Shown one piece after another: positions 29,755 through 38,229 of a DNA stretch of 64,000 bases. Each line of letters opens with the position of its first letter. Position 1 is the first letter of the stretch. Source of the DNA: Formicincola oecophyllae (lineage in GTDB: Bacteria; Pseudomonadota; Alphaproteobacteria; Acetobacterales; Acetobacteraceae); assembly GCF_006542395.2 (NCBI RefSeq), contig NZ_CP038231.1, forward strand, positions 1,178,001-1,242,000, in the 5' to 3' direction. A program made the translations under genes and the position numbers. The notes beneath the pieces were generated by a model. That model made no database searches. It was given only the letters and a program-made list of their open reading frames with translations, and was not told the origin of the DNA.

Positions 29755-30150
29755 ATCCCTTAAGGGTAGCTGTCTTTGTGCCTTACTGAGCGTGGGCGCT
29801 TTGGAAGGCTGTTCTTAGTGTGGAAAAGGGCAGTTGGTAGGCCTTTAGCTGGACGTGTCGGCAAAAATGTTGTCATGACACACACTGCTAAGCAACGGGA
29901 TGGTCCTGTTGCTGCCGAGGCCGAAAGGTAAAGCTGCTTCAAAACCCGTTTGGGCTTGTGGGACATGCAGAATCTCTGCCTCACATGTTCTGAAATTCTG
30001 GTTCCCCTTCTGCCATCCCTCCGCCATAAGGGGGCGTCCCTGGGGCCTGTTCTGGCCCTGTAATGCCCAGAAAGCCTCAGGGCTGGGGAATGTGAGGAAG
30101 GCCCAGGGGTTCTGGGGCAGCTTTGCACTGCCGCACAGTGGAGGAACCGC
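29755..30150. other. Non-coding gap before dksA
   Basis: A 396-nt gap. An open minus-strand frame crosses it, but it has no family likeness and a biased Arg/Ser composition. The region probably carries the dksA promoter and leader. I see no repeat or structured RNA that I can name. Confidence 0.4.
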
Positions 30151-30567
30151 ATGTTAACGCTTTCGCCAGATTACCGCCCAAGCAATGACGAAGAGTTCAT
30201 GAACCCGCTGCAGCGGGAATATTTCAGGCGCAAGCTGTGCCAGTGGCGCACTGAACTTCTGCGGGAGGCTGGCATGACGCTGGCCAGCCTCTCCAACGAG
30301 GGTGCCATCCAGGAGCCAGACCTCACTGACCGCGCCGCTGTAGAGACTGACCGCGCTTTCGAGTTCAGGACACGTGACCGCGCACGCAAGCTCATCATCA
30401 AAATCGACATGGCCTTGAGCCGCATTGAGGATGGCACTTATGGCTATTGCGAGGACACAGGCGTGCCCATCAGCTTGCAGCGCCTTGAGGCACGCCCTAT
30501 CGCCACGCTTTCCATTGAGGCCCAGGAGCGCCATGAGCGCCATGAACGCACCCACCGTGATGAATAA
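30151..30567 (+). CDS. dksA: RNA polymerase-binding transcription factor DksA
   Basis: A secondary-channel factor that works with ppGpp in the stringent response. It has 138 residues. A coiled coil around LRREYFRRKL-like NPLQREYFRRKLCQW and DRARKLIIKIDMALSRI carries the tip sequence DLTDRAAVETDR. The zinc-finger region keeps only one cysteine (YGYCEDTGVPIS), followed by LEARPIATLSIEAQERHE, as in other alphaproteobacterial DksA proteins. GGAGGA lies 6 nt before the ATG. Confidence 0.95.
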   Translation: MLTLSPDYRPSNDEEFMNPLQREYFRRKLCQWRTELLREAGMTLASLSNEGAIQEPDLTDRAAVETDRAFEFRTRDRARKLIIKIDMALSRIEDGTYGYCEDTGVPISLQRLEARPIATLSIEAQERHERHERTHRDE

Positions 30568-30709
30568 GGCATGAGGAGACCCCGTCCCAGCGTTCATGCC
30601 ACCATGGCGGGGTTGGGCGAAGGGCCCACACAAGGCTTTTTTCCCCTAATTTTTCTTAGGGGGCGCTTGCCACCAGCATGATGATGGGCTAAGCATCCCT
30701 TCAACCGGC

Positions 30710-30784
<75 letters not shown>

Positions 30785-30795
30785 GTTTTATTCTC

Positions 30796-30828
30796 AAACG
30801 CAGGCGCCCCAGCGGCCCTGCGTTTTTT
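30796..30828 (+). terminator. Terminator after tRNA-Thr
   Basis: AAACGCAGG pairs with CCTGCGTTT around a GC-rich loop, followed by a T-run of six, 12 nt past the CCA end. The left A-run is short, so it works mainly for the plus strand. Confidence 0.85.
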
Positions 30829-30839
30829 GTTGTCTGCCC

Positions 30840-31370
30840 TCAGCGCACAGTAACGCGCACAGCAGGTTGCAGCAGCCCAGGCACACTGATGACTTTCATC
30901 TGTACCTGCACGTCACGGGCGCCGCTTGCTACCAGTTCAGCGGCGATGGGCTCAACGGCGTCATGGTTCAGGGCTTCAAGCCTTTTGGTTTGCTCATCAG
31001 GGGTGGGTGCCAAAGGCGCTGTGCCCGTCACTTGGAAAAGGATGTTGCGCTTGCTGGAAAGCGCTGCCTGAACAGCTTGGTGCAGAACAGGTTTCCACGT
31101 GCTTTCTGGTGTGGGCACCATAACCTCTAGCAGAGCTGGCGCCCCTGGGCGCACGGCTTTGGGGGCAGGGTGGGGGACGTAAGGGGCTTTGCCGGCCATG
31201 GGGTCGAACGTGCGTTGGTCCAGCGGATGGCAGGCGCCAAGGGCGGCTATGGCAGCGACCAACCCCCATCCCCAAAGGGCGCGCCGGCTGGCTGAACTGA
31301 AACTGCCATGGCGGGAAGATGACTTTCTGGCAAGCAGCCAGGAGGTTGTGGGAAAACGGGGCAATGGCAT
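30840..31370 (-). CDS. Small putative lipoprotein of unknown function
   Basis: I do not recognise the family. From ATG 31370 (GGAAG 5 nt upstream) the protein has 176 residues. A basic N-terminus and hydrophobic core (ALWGWGLVAAIAALGAC) end in a lipobox-like LGAC, suggesting a lipid-anchored envelope protein. The mature part is Pro-rich, then carries a compact domain from PALLEVMVPTPE to the C-terminus with alternating hydrophobic strands (ILFQVTG, VQVQMKVISV, PAVRVTVR). That layout is compatible with a periplasmic alpha/beta fold. The frame is open 64 codons further upstream, but that part looks non-coding. It stands alone between tRNA-Thr and gap. Confidence 0.65.
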   Translation of the reverse strand: MPLPRFPTTSWLLARKSSSRHGSFSSASRRALWGWGLVAAIAALGACHPLDQRTFDPMAGKAPYVPHPAPKAVRPGAPALLEVMVPTPESTWKPVLHQAVQAALSSKRNILFQVTGTAPLAPTPDEQTKRLEALNHDAVEPIAAELVASGARDVQVQMKVISVPGLLQPAVRVTVR

Positions 31371-31588
31371 GGCGGCTTCCTGGCGGCGCGGGGACTTGGC
31401 CCCATGGGGGCTGGCGGAAAAGCGGGCCTGCAGCCTGCCAGCGCACCGGCTGGGTGTGAAGGGGGCCCTAAAAGCGCGGAGGCGCCATGCATGAATAACG
31501 CATCTTGGAGCCGTGCGGCACCGGGGTGGTGTGTTATGTTGCTGGCTGTCCCTTGAGAACACGCATGTCTGCGGGCATGTGTTAAAAG

Positions 31589-31595
31589 AAGGAAG
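31589..31595 (+). promoter_or_regulatory. Ribosome site that decides the gap start
   Basis: AAGGAAG lies 8 nt before ATG 31604. The second ATG at 31652, where GAPDH homology normally begins, has no comparable site, so initiation at 31604 with a 16-residue extension is favoured. Confidence 0.7.
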
Positions 31596-31603
31596 CGATA
31601 CAC

Positions 31604-32686
31604 ATGGCAGCCCAGAAAGTGGAATGCATTAACGGTTTCGGTCAGAAAGTCATGGCCGTTCCCCAGAAGATCGCCATCAACGGCTTCGGCCGCATTGGCC
31701 GTCTCGTGCTGCGCGGTATTATTGAAACCGGCCGCACGGACGTTATTCCCGAGCTCATCAATGACCTCGGCAATGTTGAGGACCTGGCCCTCCTGCTGCG
31801 CTACGATTCAGTGCATGGCCGTTTCCCTGGCGAGATCATCGTCAACGGCAACACCATCACCATCAAGAGCAAAGACGGCAAGCGCACCTGGGGCCCCATC
31901 AAGGTGACCGCCGAGCGTGACCCCAAGGCCCTCCCCCTGCAGGGCATTGACGTCTGCATGGAATGCACCGGCATTTTCCGCACCAAGGAAAAAGCTCAGC
32001 CCCTGCTGGACGCCGGCGCCAAGCACGTCTTGATCTCCGCCCCTGCTAAGCAGGTTGACGCCACCATCGTCTACGGTGTGGACAACGAAGTCCTGCGCCC
32101 TGACATGACCGTCATCTCCAACGGCTCCTGCACCACCAACTGCCTTGCCCCCATCTGCAAGGTCCTGCTGGACGCCACGGGCATCAAGTGCGGTTACATG
32201 CTGACCGTCCACTCCTTCACCGGTGACCAGCGCACCATCGACAGCATCCATAAGGATCCCCGTCGTGGCCGCGCTGCCTCCGTCAACATGATCCCGACCA
32301 AGACGGGCGCTGCAGAGGCTGTCGCCGCCGTGCTGCCCATCCTGAAAGGCCGCCTGACCGGCAACGCCGTTCGCGTGCCGACCCCAGACGTGTCCTTCGT
32401 GGCGCTGGACTACATCCCCGAGCGCAAGCCCGCCTCCCTGGATGACGTCAACAACGCCATGAAGAAAGCTTCTGAGGCTGGCAGCCTGAAGGGCGTTCTG
32501 GGTTACAACACTGACCCGCTGGTGAGCTCCGACTTCATCCACTCACCGTTCTCTTCCATTTTCGATGCCACGGAAACCCGTTGGGTCAATGATGGCGAGA
32601 TCGTCCACGTCAGCGGTTGGTACGACAACGAGTGGGGCTTCTCCAACCGTATGTCTGACGTCGCCGCCCTGTACGGGGAATTCTGA
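31604..32686 (+). CDS. gap: Glyceraldehyde-3-phosphate dehydrogenase, type I
   Basis: Oxidises glyceraldehyde 3-phosphate to 1,3-bisphosphoglycerate with NAD(P) in central carbon metabolism. It has 360 residues from ATG 31604. [10 protein letters not shown] is the nucleotide-binding motif at 25-34, and [12 protein letters not shown] carries the catalytic cysteine. HSFTGDQ and [13 protein letters not shown] are also present. An extra 16-residue N-terminal piece, containing CINGFGQKV, precedes the normal start [16 protein letters not shown] and looks like a partial copy of it. Residue 18 onward is normal. pgk follows 2 nt later, forming a gap-pgk operon. Confidence 0.96.
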   Translation: MAAQKVECINGFGQKVMAVPQKIAINGFGRIGRLVLRGIIETGRTDVIPELINDLGNVEDLALLLRYDSVHGRFPGEIIVNGNTITIKSKDGKRTWGPIKVTAERDPKALPLQGIDVCMECTGIFRTKEKAQPLLDAGAKHVLISAPAKQVDATIVYGVDNEVLRPDMTVISNGSCTTNCLAPICKVLLDATGIKCGYMLTVHSFTGDQRTIDSIHKDPRRGRAASVNMIPTKTGAAEAVAAVLPILKGRLTGNAVRVPTPDVSFVALDYIPERKPASLDDVNNAMKKASEAGSLKGVLGYNTDPLVSSDFIHSPFSSIFDATETRWVNDGEIVHVSGWYDNEWGFSNRMSDVAALYGEF

Positions 32687-32688
32687 TC

Positions 32689-33903
32689 ATGGCTTTCCGC
32701 ACACTCGACAATGCTGATGTGCGCGGAAAGCGGGTTCTGCTCCGTGCTGACCTCAACGTGCCTATGCACGATGGCGTCATCACGGACACCACCCGTCTTG
32801 ACCGCGTTGCCCCCACCATCCGTGAACTTGCCAAGGATGGTGGCAAAGTCATCCTGCTGAGCCACTTTGCCCGTCCCAAAGGCAAGGTCGTTCCGGAAAT
32901 GTCCCTTGCTCCCGTTGCCAAGAAGCTTTCCGAGATCCTTGGCATGCCTGTCGCCTTCGCCTCTGACTGCGTTGGCCCCAAGGCGAAGGAAGCTGTGGAC
33001 GCCCTGAAGGATGGCCAGGTGCTGGTTCTTGAAAACACTCGCTTCCACGCGGGTGAGGAAAAGAACGACCCAGCCTTCGCCAAAGAGTTGGCTGCTAACG
33101 GTGACATCTATGTTGATGACGCCTTCTCAGCTTCTCACCGTGCCCATGCCTCTACAGAGGGCATCGCCCACCTGCTGCCCGCTTTCGCTGGCCGCTTGAT
33201 GGAGCAGGAACTCAAAGCGCTTGAGAAAGCCCTTGAGCATCCAGAGCGCCCTGTTGGTGCCATCATCGGTGGGTCCAAGATCTCCACCAAGATTGCGCTG
33301 CTCAACAACATGGTTGCCAAGGTGAACGTGCTGGTCATTGGCGGCGCCATGGCTAACACCTTCCTGGGCGCTCAGGGCGTGAATGTCGGCAAGTCCCTCC
33401 AGGAGAAGGACATGTACCCGACAGCCCTGGAAATCCTGAAGACGGCCAAAGCCAAGGGTTGCGACATCATCCTGCCGGTTGATGCCGTGGTCGCCAAGGA
33501 ATTCGCCCCGAATGTGGCTACGGAGACGGTTGCGATTGACGCCGTTCCTTCTGACGCCATGATTCTGGATGTTGGCCCCAAAACAGTTGAGCTGATCATC
33601 GCCAAGATGAAGACGCTTCGCACGCTGGTTTGGAATGGCCCGCTTGGCGCGTTTGAGGTGCCCCCCTTCGACAAGGCGACTGTGGACGTGGCCCGCGCTG
33701 CTGCCCAGCTCACCAAGGAAGGCAAGCTCATCACGGTTGCTGGCGGTGGTGACACCGTCTCTGCCTTGAAGCACGCTGGCGTTGCTAATGATTTCACTTA
33801 CCTCTCAACGGCAGGCGGTGCCTTCCTTGAGTGGCTGGAAGGCAAAGTCCTCCCAGGTGTGAAAGTGCTTGAGACCACAGGCGCCGAACTCGGCCTTGGC
33901 TGA
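32689..33903 (+). CDS. pgk: Phosphoglycerate kinase
   Basis: Transfers phosphate from 1,3-bisphosphoglycerate to ADP. It has 404 residues. The substrate-binding signature [14 protein letters not shown] is near residue 16, and [10 protein letters not shown] and [10 protein letters not shown] follow. [19 protein letters not shown] and the nucleotide loop [11 protein letters not shown] complete the family set. It is encoded directly after gap. Confidence 0.97.
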   Translation: MAFRTLDNADVRGKRVLLRADLNVPMHDGVITDTTRLDRVAPTIRELAKDGGKVILLSHFARPKGKVVPEMSLAPVAKKLSEILGMPVAFASDCVGPKAKEAVDALKDGQVLVLENTRFHAGEEKNDPAFAKELAANGDIYVDDAFSASHRAHASTEGIAHLLPAFAGRLMEQELKALEKALEHPERPVGAIIGGSKISTKIALLNNMVAKVNVLVIGGAMANTFLGAQGVNVGKSLQEKDMYPTALEILKTAKAKGCDIILPVDAVVAKEFAPNVATETVAIDAVPSDAMILDVGPKTVELIIAKMKTLRTLVWNGPLGAFEVPPFDKATVDVARAAAQLTKEGKLITVAGGGDTVSALKHAGVANDFTYLSTAGGAFLEWLEGKVLPGVKVLETTGAELGLG

Positions 33904-33913
33904 TAAGCTCAGC

Positions 33914-33937
33914 CCTTGCCCTCCCTTAAGGGCAAGG
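33914..33937 (+). terminator. Hairpin after pgk
   Basis: CCTTGCCCT pairs with AGGGCAAGG around a 6-nt loop, about 10 nt past the pgk stop. No T-run follows, so alone it is a weak terminator. Confidence 0.45.
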
Positions 33938-33986
33938 TGGTTCTAAAAGATCTAGAGCGCTTTAACTACAGTGTTCTAGTCCATGT

Positions 33987-34024
33987 GAGAAACCCTTTTC
34001 CTCCTTTGGGGAAAAGGGTTTCTC
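33987..34024. terminator. Long perfect hairpin between pgk and rpoH
   Basis: A 15-bp perfect stem (GAGAAACCCTTTTCC with its complement) encloses an 8-nt loop. It lies between convergent pgk and rpoH and could end transcripts from both sides, although the flanks have no long T-run. Confidence 0.6.
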
Positions 34025-34147
34025 ATATTGAACGATAAATTTTCTTCCATCAAAACCCTTTGGGGGCGTTCTTAGGGTGGCAAGATGGCTCCAGGGCGCT
34101 CCCTGACGAGAAGGGAAGGGTTTTTAAGGGCCCCAGGCCCCAAACTC

Positions 34148-35302
34148 TTAATCTTGCAAACCTTTGTCACGGTGGCTGTTTTCAACGGCGCCTGCCATGC
34201 TGTTTTGGATTTTCTCAAGGGCACGGGCCTCAATCTGCCTAATGCGCTCGCGTGAAACGCCATAGTGCTTTGAAAGTTCCTCCAAGGTGGATGGTTCGTC
34301 TTTCAAGCGCCTTTCCTTCAGGATGTGTTTCTCGCGTTCATTGAGGCCACCCATGGCTTTAGAGAGCAAGGCACGGCGTTTGCCCATCTCTTCATCACGG
34401 GCCAGGCTTTCCTCTTGGCTGTCTTGGTCATCAACAAGCCAATCTTGCCATTCTCCTTCTCCCTCAACGCGCAAAGGCGCATTAAGGCTGTGGTCTGGCG
34501 CCGCCAAGCGTCTGTTCATGGAGATGACGTCCTGTTCAGGAACGTCAAGCGAAGTCGCGATTTGAGCAACTTGCTCTGGGTGCAGGTCGCCTTCATCGAA
34601 GGCCTGCATTTGCCCTTTCAAGCGCCGCAAATTGAAGAACAGCTTCTTCTGCGCTGCGGTAGTGCCCATTTTGACTAAGGACCAGCTGTGCAGAATGTAT
34701 TCCTGCATGGCGGCTCTGATCCACCACATGGCGTAAGTGGCCAGCCTGAAGCCGCGCTCAGGGTCAAAACGCCGCACAGCTTGCATGATGCCAATGTTGC
34801 CTTCACTGATAAGTTCACTGACAGGCAACCCATAGCCGCGGTAGCTCATGGCGATTTTAGCCACAAGCCGCAGATGTGACGTCACCAGGCGGTGTGCTGC
34901 CTCCCTGTCCTGGTCGTAAAACCAGGCCCGGGCCAAGGCCAGTTCCTCCTCAGGGGTCAACAAGGGGTAACGCCTGATCTCCTGTAGGTAGCGTGATAAA
35001 TTGTCTTCAGGGCTGCTGAGGACAGGCAGGTTGGGTGTTTTTTTGCGCGCTGTCCGGTCCAAGGCTTTTTGAGTGGAAATTACCGGTAGGTTGCGCGCCC
35101 GCTCTGGGCCAGGCGCCATGCTGGGCGCTGTTGGCACCGGTGGATGCTTGGTAGCTTTGTTGGTGGTACTGGGCTGCACAGATATTTTGTGGGGCGCGCT
35201 TTTCTTGGCGCCCACTTTGGTGGGGGCGCCAGCAGCTTTAGGCGTGGCTGCCTTCCCCTTGGAAGGCGTTTTGCGGACTGTAGTGGTGGATGGAGCTGCC
35301 AT
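34148..35302 (-). CDS. rpoH: RNA polymerase sigma factor RpoH (heat shock)
   Basis: The sigma-32 type factor for heat-shock promoters. Region 2 is clear (RLVTSHLRLVAKIAMSYRGYG, and RGFRLATYAMWWIRAAMQEYIL). The RpoH box QKKLFFNLRR is intact. Region 4 ends in TLEELSKHYGVSRERIRQIEARAL. The sigma core begins near residue 98. Before it lies an unusual tail of about 95 residues rich in Lys, Ala, Thr and Pro, so the protein has 384 residues against about 295 in the family. A later ATG at 35119 has no ribosome site, while the 35302 start has a modest GGA. It neighbours rluD, as in many alphaproteobacteria. Confidence 0.93.
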   Translation of the reverse strand: MAAPSTTTVRKTPSKGKAATPKAAGAPTKVGAKKSAPHKISVQPSTTNKATKHPPVPTAPSMAPGPERARNLPVISTQKALDRTARKKTPNLPVLSSPEDNLSRYLQEIRRYPLLTPEEELALARAWFYDQDREAAHRLVTSHLRLVAKIAMSYRGYGLPVSELISEGNIGIMQAVRRFDPERGFRLATYAMWWIRAAMQEYILHSWSLVKMGTTAAQKKLFFNLRRLKGQMQAFDEGDLHPEQVAQIATSLDVPEQDVISMNRRLAAPDHSLNAPLRVEGEGEWQDWLVDDQDSQEESLARDEEMGKRRALLSKAMGGLNEREKHILKERRLKDEPSTLEELSKHYGVSRERIRQIEARALEKIQNSMAGAVENSHRDKGLQD

Positions 35303-35408
35303 GATGGTTTCCGATTTGTCCAGTCACGCTGTAGGGGTGGGAGTCATTGCAGACCACCAACATGGCCTGAATGTGGTTACACTGCCATGGCTGTGAACCA
35401 GAATTGGT

Positions 35409-36380
35409 TTAGGCCGTTTGTGAGGGGCGTAAGGCCGCCAAAAGCTTTTCCATGTCAGGTGGCAACGGTGCTGTGAAATGCATCATCTCACCTGTGCGGG
35501 GGTGACGAAAGCCCAGGCTTGCAGCATGGAGGGCTTGGCGTGGAAAATCCAGCGCCGCGGCTTTGGGGGCACTGGCCATGGCCCGGGCGGGGGCTGGAAT
35601 ACGGCGCAGATAAAGGGGATCACCCACCAAGGGGTGGCCATTATGGGCGAAATGCACCCTGATTTGGTGCGTGCGCCCAGTTGCCAAGCGACAGGCGACC
35701 AATGTTGCCGCTGTGCCCAACCTTTCCACCGTCTCGTAATGGGTGCGGGCTTCCTTGCCACCCCGTTCCACAACGGCCATGCGTTTGCGGTCACGCTTGT
35801 CACGACCAATGTTGCCTTCGTAGTCACCTTCAAGGGGAACCATCTGCCCCCATGCCACTGCCAAATAGCGCCGTTCCAGTTCACGGCGGGTAGCGAAGGT
35901 TTCTGAAAGGGCATGATGGGCCCGTTCAGTTTTGGCCACCACCATGACACCGGAAGTGTCCTTGTCCAGTCGGTGCACAATGCCAGGGCGCTTTTCACCG
36001 CCAATGCCCATGAAACCTTCACCGCAATGGGCCAGGAGCGCATTGACCAAAGTGCCGTTCTCATGGCCTGGGGCTGGGTGAACCACCAACCCTGCCGGCT
36101 TATTGATAACAATGAGGTCATCATCCTCATGAATGATGTCCAGCGCCATGGCTTCAGCGCGCGGGGTGGCCGGGGCAGCTGGGGGAACCTCCAAAGTGAT
36201 AGTGTGCCCTGGCCGCACCATCATGGCGGGGTCGGTGACGGTCTGCCCATTGCAGCGCAAGTGCCCTTGCTCAATCAATGCCTTGGTGCGCGAGCGCGAC
36301 AGGCCATCGAGCTTCTCAGCCAGATAGCGATCCACCCGTTGGGGCTCCATGCCAGGCTGCGCTATGAATTGATGGGACAT
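35409..36380 (-). CDS. rluD: 23S rRNA pseudouridine synthase RluD
   Basis: Makes pseudouridines in helix 69 of 23S rRNA. With ATG 36380 it has 323 residues, the family norm. An S4-like RNA-binding domain (RVDRYLAEKLDGLSRSRTKALIEQGHL) is followed by the catalytic domain, with RPGIVHRLDKDTSGVMVVAK containing the catalytic Asp. TGRTHQIRVHFAHNGHPLVGD is also present. The frame is open to 36554, and an ATG at 36452 exists, but neither upstream candidate has a good ribosome site and homology starts later. Confidence 0.93.
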   Translation of the reverse strand: MSHQFIAQPGMEPQRVDRYLAEKLDGLSRSRTKALIEQGHLRCNGQTVTDPAMMVRPGHTITLEVPPAAPATPRAEAMALDIIHEDDDLIVINKPAGLVVHPAPGHENGTLVNALLAHCGEGFMGIGGEKRPGIVHRLDKDTSGVMVVAKTERAHHALSETFATRRELERRYLAVAWGQMVPLEGDYEGNIGRDKRDRKRMAVVERGGKEARTHYETVERLGTAATLVACRLATGRTHQIRVHFAHNGHPLVGDPLYLRRIPAPARAMASAPKAAALDFPRQALHAASLGFRHPRTGEMMHFTAPLPPDMEKLLAALRPSQTA

Positions 36381-36450
36381 GCCTGAGAGCGCATCCTGAC
36401 CATCAAGGCCAGGGGGGCGTTGGGCATGATTTCCATTGGCGGAGGCTTGC

Positions 36451-36990
36451 ATGAGTGTGGCGGTAGAAGAGGCTGAAGGTAAACCAGAGGACATAAAGGG
36501 CATTGTAGCGCCAAATGGTGCAGGCAGCGAGGGCGCTTCAGAAGATGCCCCCACCGCTGGAGGAGGCGGGGGGGATGACGTGCCGCCTTACAAGCCGCCA
36601 CGTCTTTTGTTGGCGGCCGTGATCATCATGGGCATTATGCTTGTGGTGGGGGTGGTGTTTCTTGTTTACACCGTCATCGTGCGGGCCAGCCATCATGATG
36701 TTGTAGCAAGCCGGCCTGTGCCAGCCATGACTGTTGTCCATGGACAGGATTTTACCCTCCGTCCTGTTTTGAGCGATGAACCTGAAAGCCGTCTGATGGT
36801 GCCAGCACGCCCGGGGGAATGGATCCAATCCGTCACAGCGCGCCCTGATGGCGCCTTGGCTGTGTTGCTGAACAGTGACCAAGGCAGCCGCATTGTGCTC
36901 TGGGCCCCTGAGAGGGCACGTGTCATGGCGGAGTTCCAGCTGACTGGCTCAGCACCCCGAACGGCGCCCCAGGCCCAGCAAAGCCATTGA
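36451..36990 (+). CDS. Single-pass membrane protein, DUF6476-like
   Basis: The function is unknown. It has 179 residues from ATG 36451, with GGAGG about 5 nt upstream. An acidic, Gly-rich N-terminus of about 45 residues leads to one membrane helix (LLLAAVIIMGIMLVVGVVFLVYTVIV) and an outer domain. That domain ends in a strand pattern (EWIQSVTARPDGALAVLLN, then SRIVLWAPERARVMAEFQL) like the DUF6476 proteins often found beside rluD in alphaproteobacteria. The assignment rests on layout and position, so it is tentative. It is divergent from rluD. Confidence 0.75.
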   Translation: MSVAVEEAEGKPEDIKGIVAPNGAGSEGASEDAPTAGGGGGDDVPPYKPPRLLLAAVIIMGIMLVVGVVFLVYTVIVRASHHDVVASRPVPAMTVVHGQDFTLRPVLSDEPESRLMVPARPGEWIQSVTARPDGALAVLLNSDQGSRIVLWAPERARVMAEFQLTGSAPRTAPQAQQSH

Positions 36991-37026
36991 AGGGTGGCCC
37001 CTTCCCTGGCTTGTGGAGGGGGCCCG

Positions 37027-37818
37027 TCAGCCCTGGGCGCGCGTCATTTCATAAAGGGCGATAGCAGCGGCGTTGGAGACATTGAGGCTTTCCATAGCCC
37101 CAGGCATAGGGATGGAGACGATTTCATCGCAGCTTTCACGGGTCAGGCGGCGCATGCCAGCCCCTTCAGCCCCCATCACCAAAGCAGCGCGGCCTTTGGG
37201 CTTGGTGCTGTGCAAAGGGGTGCCACCAGCATCAAGGCCCATTGTCCAGATGTCAGCGTTCTGAAGCTCCTTGATGGTGCGTGAAAGATTGGTGACATGC
37301 ACCAGAGGAACGGCATCAAGGGCGCCAGAGGCTGCTTTGGCCATGCTGGCGGTTTCAGCAGGGGCATTGCGTGAAGGCACCACCACGCAGGCAGCCCCAA
37401 AAGCCGCTGCGGAACGCAGGATAGCACCTATGTTGTGGGGATCCGTCACTTGGTCGAGAAGCAGCACAGGACCAGGGCGCTGTGCCAGGACGTCTTCAAG
37501 GTCTGGGTTTTCCAGGGGGGATACCAGCAGCGCTGCCCCTTGGTGGACAGCGCCTGGGGGACAGACGGCGTCAATGTCAGGCCGTTTGACCAGTTTGGGC
37601 AGCATGTTGTCAGGAACAGGGAGCTGCTCCTGGGCTTCTGACGTCAGGAGAAGGTCATGCTTTTGGCGGGACGGGTTGTTAAGTGCTGCTGCAACGGCGT
37701 GAAGCCCGTAAAGCCAGTAGCGGCCACCAGGGCCTGGAGTGCCTGTACGGGGGGCTGCATTGCGTGCGCCCCGGCCCCGGCCAGAACGGGGTGAGGAAGG
37801 GAAGGGTTTTTTGCTCAT
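37027..37818 (-). CDS. rlmB: 23S rRNA 2'-O-methyltransferase RlmB (SpoU family)
   Basis: Methylates the ribose of G2251 in 23S rRNA. It has 263 residues from ATG 37818. The N-terminus is basic and Gly/Arg-rich. A substrate-binding domain starts at YWLYGLHAVAAALNN, and the SPOUT domain carries LLLDQVTDPHNIGAILRSAAAFGA. VMGAEGAGMRRL and IPMPGAMESLNVSNAAAIALYE form the knot and SAM site. Its ribosome site is weak (AAAGG directly before ATG). It is divergent from tRNA-Tyr. Confidence 0.92.
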   Translation of the reverse strand: MSKKPFPSSPRSGRGRGARNAAPRTGTPGPGGRYWLYGLHAVAAALNNPSRQKHDLLLTSEAQEQLPVPDNMLPKLVKRPDIDAVCPPGAVHQGAALLVSPLENPDLEDVLAQRPGPVLLLDQVTDPHNIGAILRSAAAFGAACVVVPSRNAPAETASMAKAASGALDAVPLVHVTNLSRTIKELQNADIWTMGLDAGGTPLHSTKPKGRAALVMGAEGAGMRRLTRESCDEIVSIPMPGAMESLNVSNAAAIALYEMTRAQG

Positions 37819-37917
37819 CCTTTGTCTATAAACTCTTTTTTTGGTGAGCGATGCAGAAAAAGCCCTGTAATTGTTTGACACTAAAGCCATGACGTTTTAA
37901 GTGAGACACACTCTTTC

Positions 37918-38003
37918 GGAGGAGTGCCCGAGTGGCTAAAGGGGGCGGACTGTAAATCCGCTGGCGTACGCCTACGTTGGTTCGAATCCAACCTCCTCCA
38001 CCA
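37918..38003 (+). tRNA. tRNA-Tyr (GTA anticodon)
   Basis: A class II tRNA with a long variable arm. The acceptor GGAGGAG pairs with CTCCTCC. The anticodon stem GCGGA/TCCGC encloses CTGTAAA (anticodon GTA). The T-loop is TTCGAAT. The discriminator A is at 38000 and CCA is encoded at 38001-38003. No second tRNA or tuf gene follows, unlike the common alphaproteobacterial tRNA-Tyr/tRNA-Gly/tuf order. Confidence 0.97.
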
Positions 38004-38017
38004 GAGAGCATGATTGG

Positions 38018-38053
38018 AAAAGCCTGTTGCCCCTAGGGTGCAACAGGCTTTTT
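38018..38053 (+). terminator. Terminator after tRNA-Tyr
   Basis: AAAAGCCTGTTGC pairs with GCAACAGGCTTTTT around a 9-nt loop, ending in a T-run. It is a strong intrinsic terminator 15 nt past the tRNA. Confidence 0.92.
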
Positions 38054-38229
38054 GCATGATGGCTCCCTTTCCCCCAGACGTTTTCTCATGGCTCTTTGCC
38101 TAAGCGCTTGATAGGGGGGCGTTCACCCCTCATCAAGGTTTTACCAGGGGTTGGGGGATGGCGCGAAGCTTTCTGGATGCCTCACTGGCAGAAGTTAATG
38201 CCCCTATTGGAGGCTTCAGCCAATACTAT

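Noticed and set aside
29760-30152. 130-codon minus-strand ORF in the gap before dksA
   Set aside because: Not overlapped by a gene for most of its length, but no ribosome site, no family likeness and Arg/Ser/Pro bias; treated as chance.
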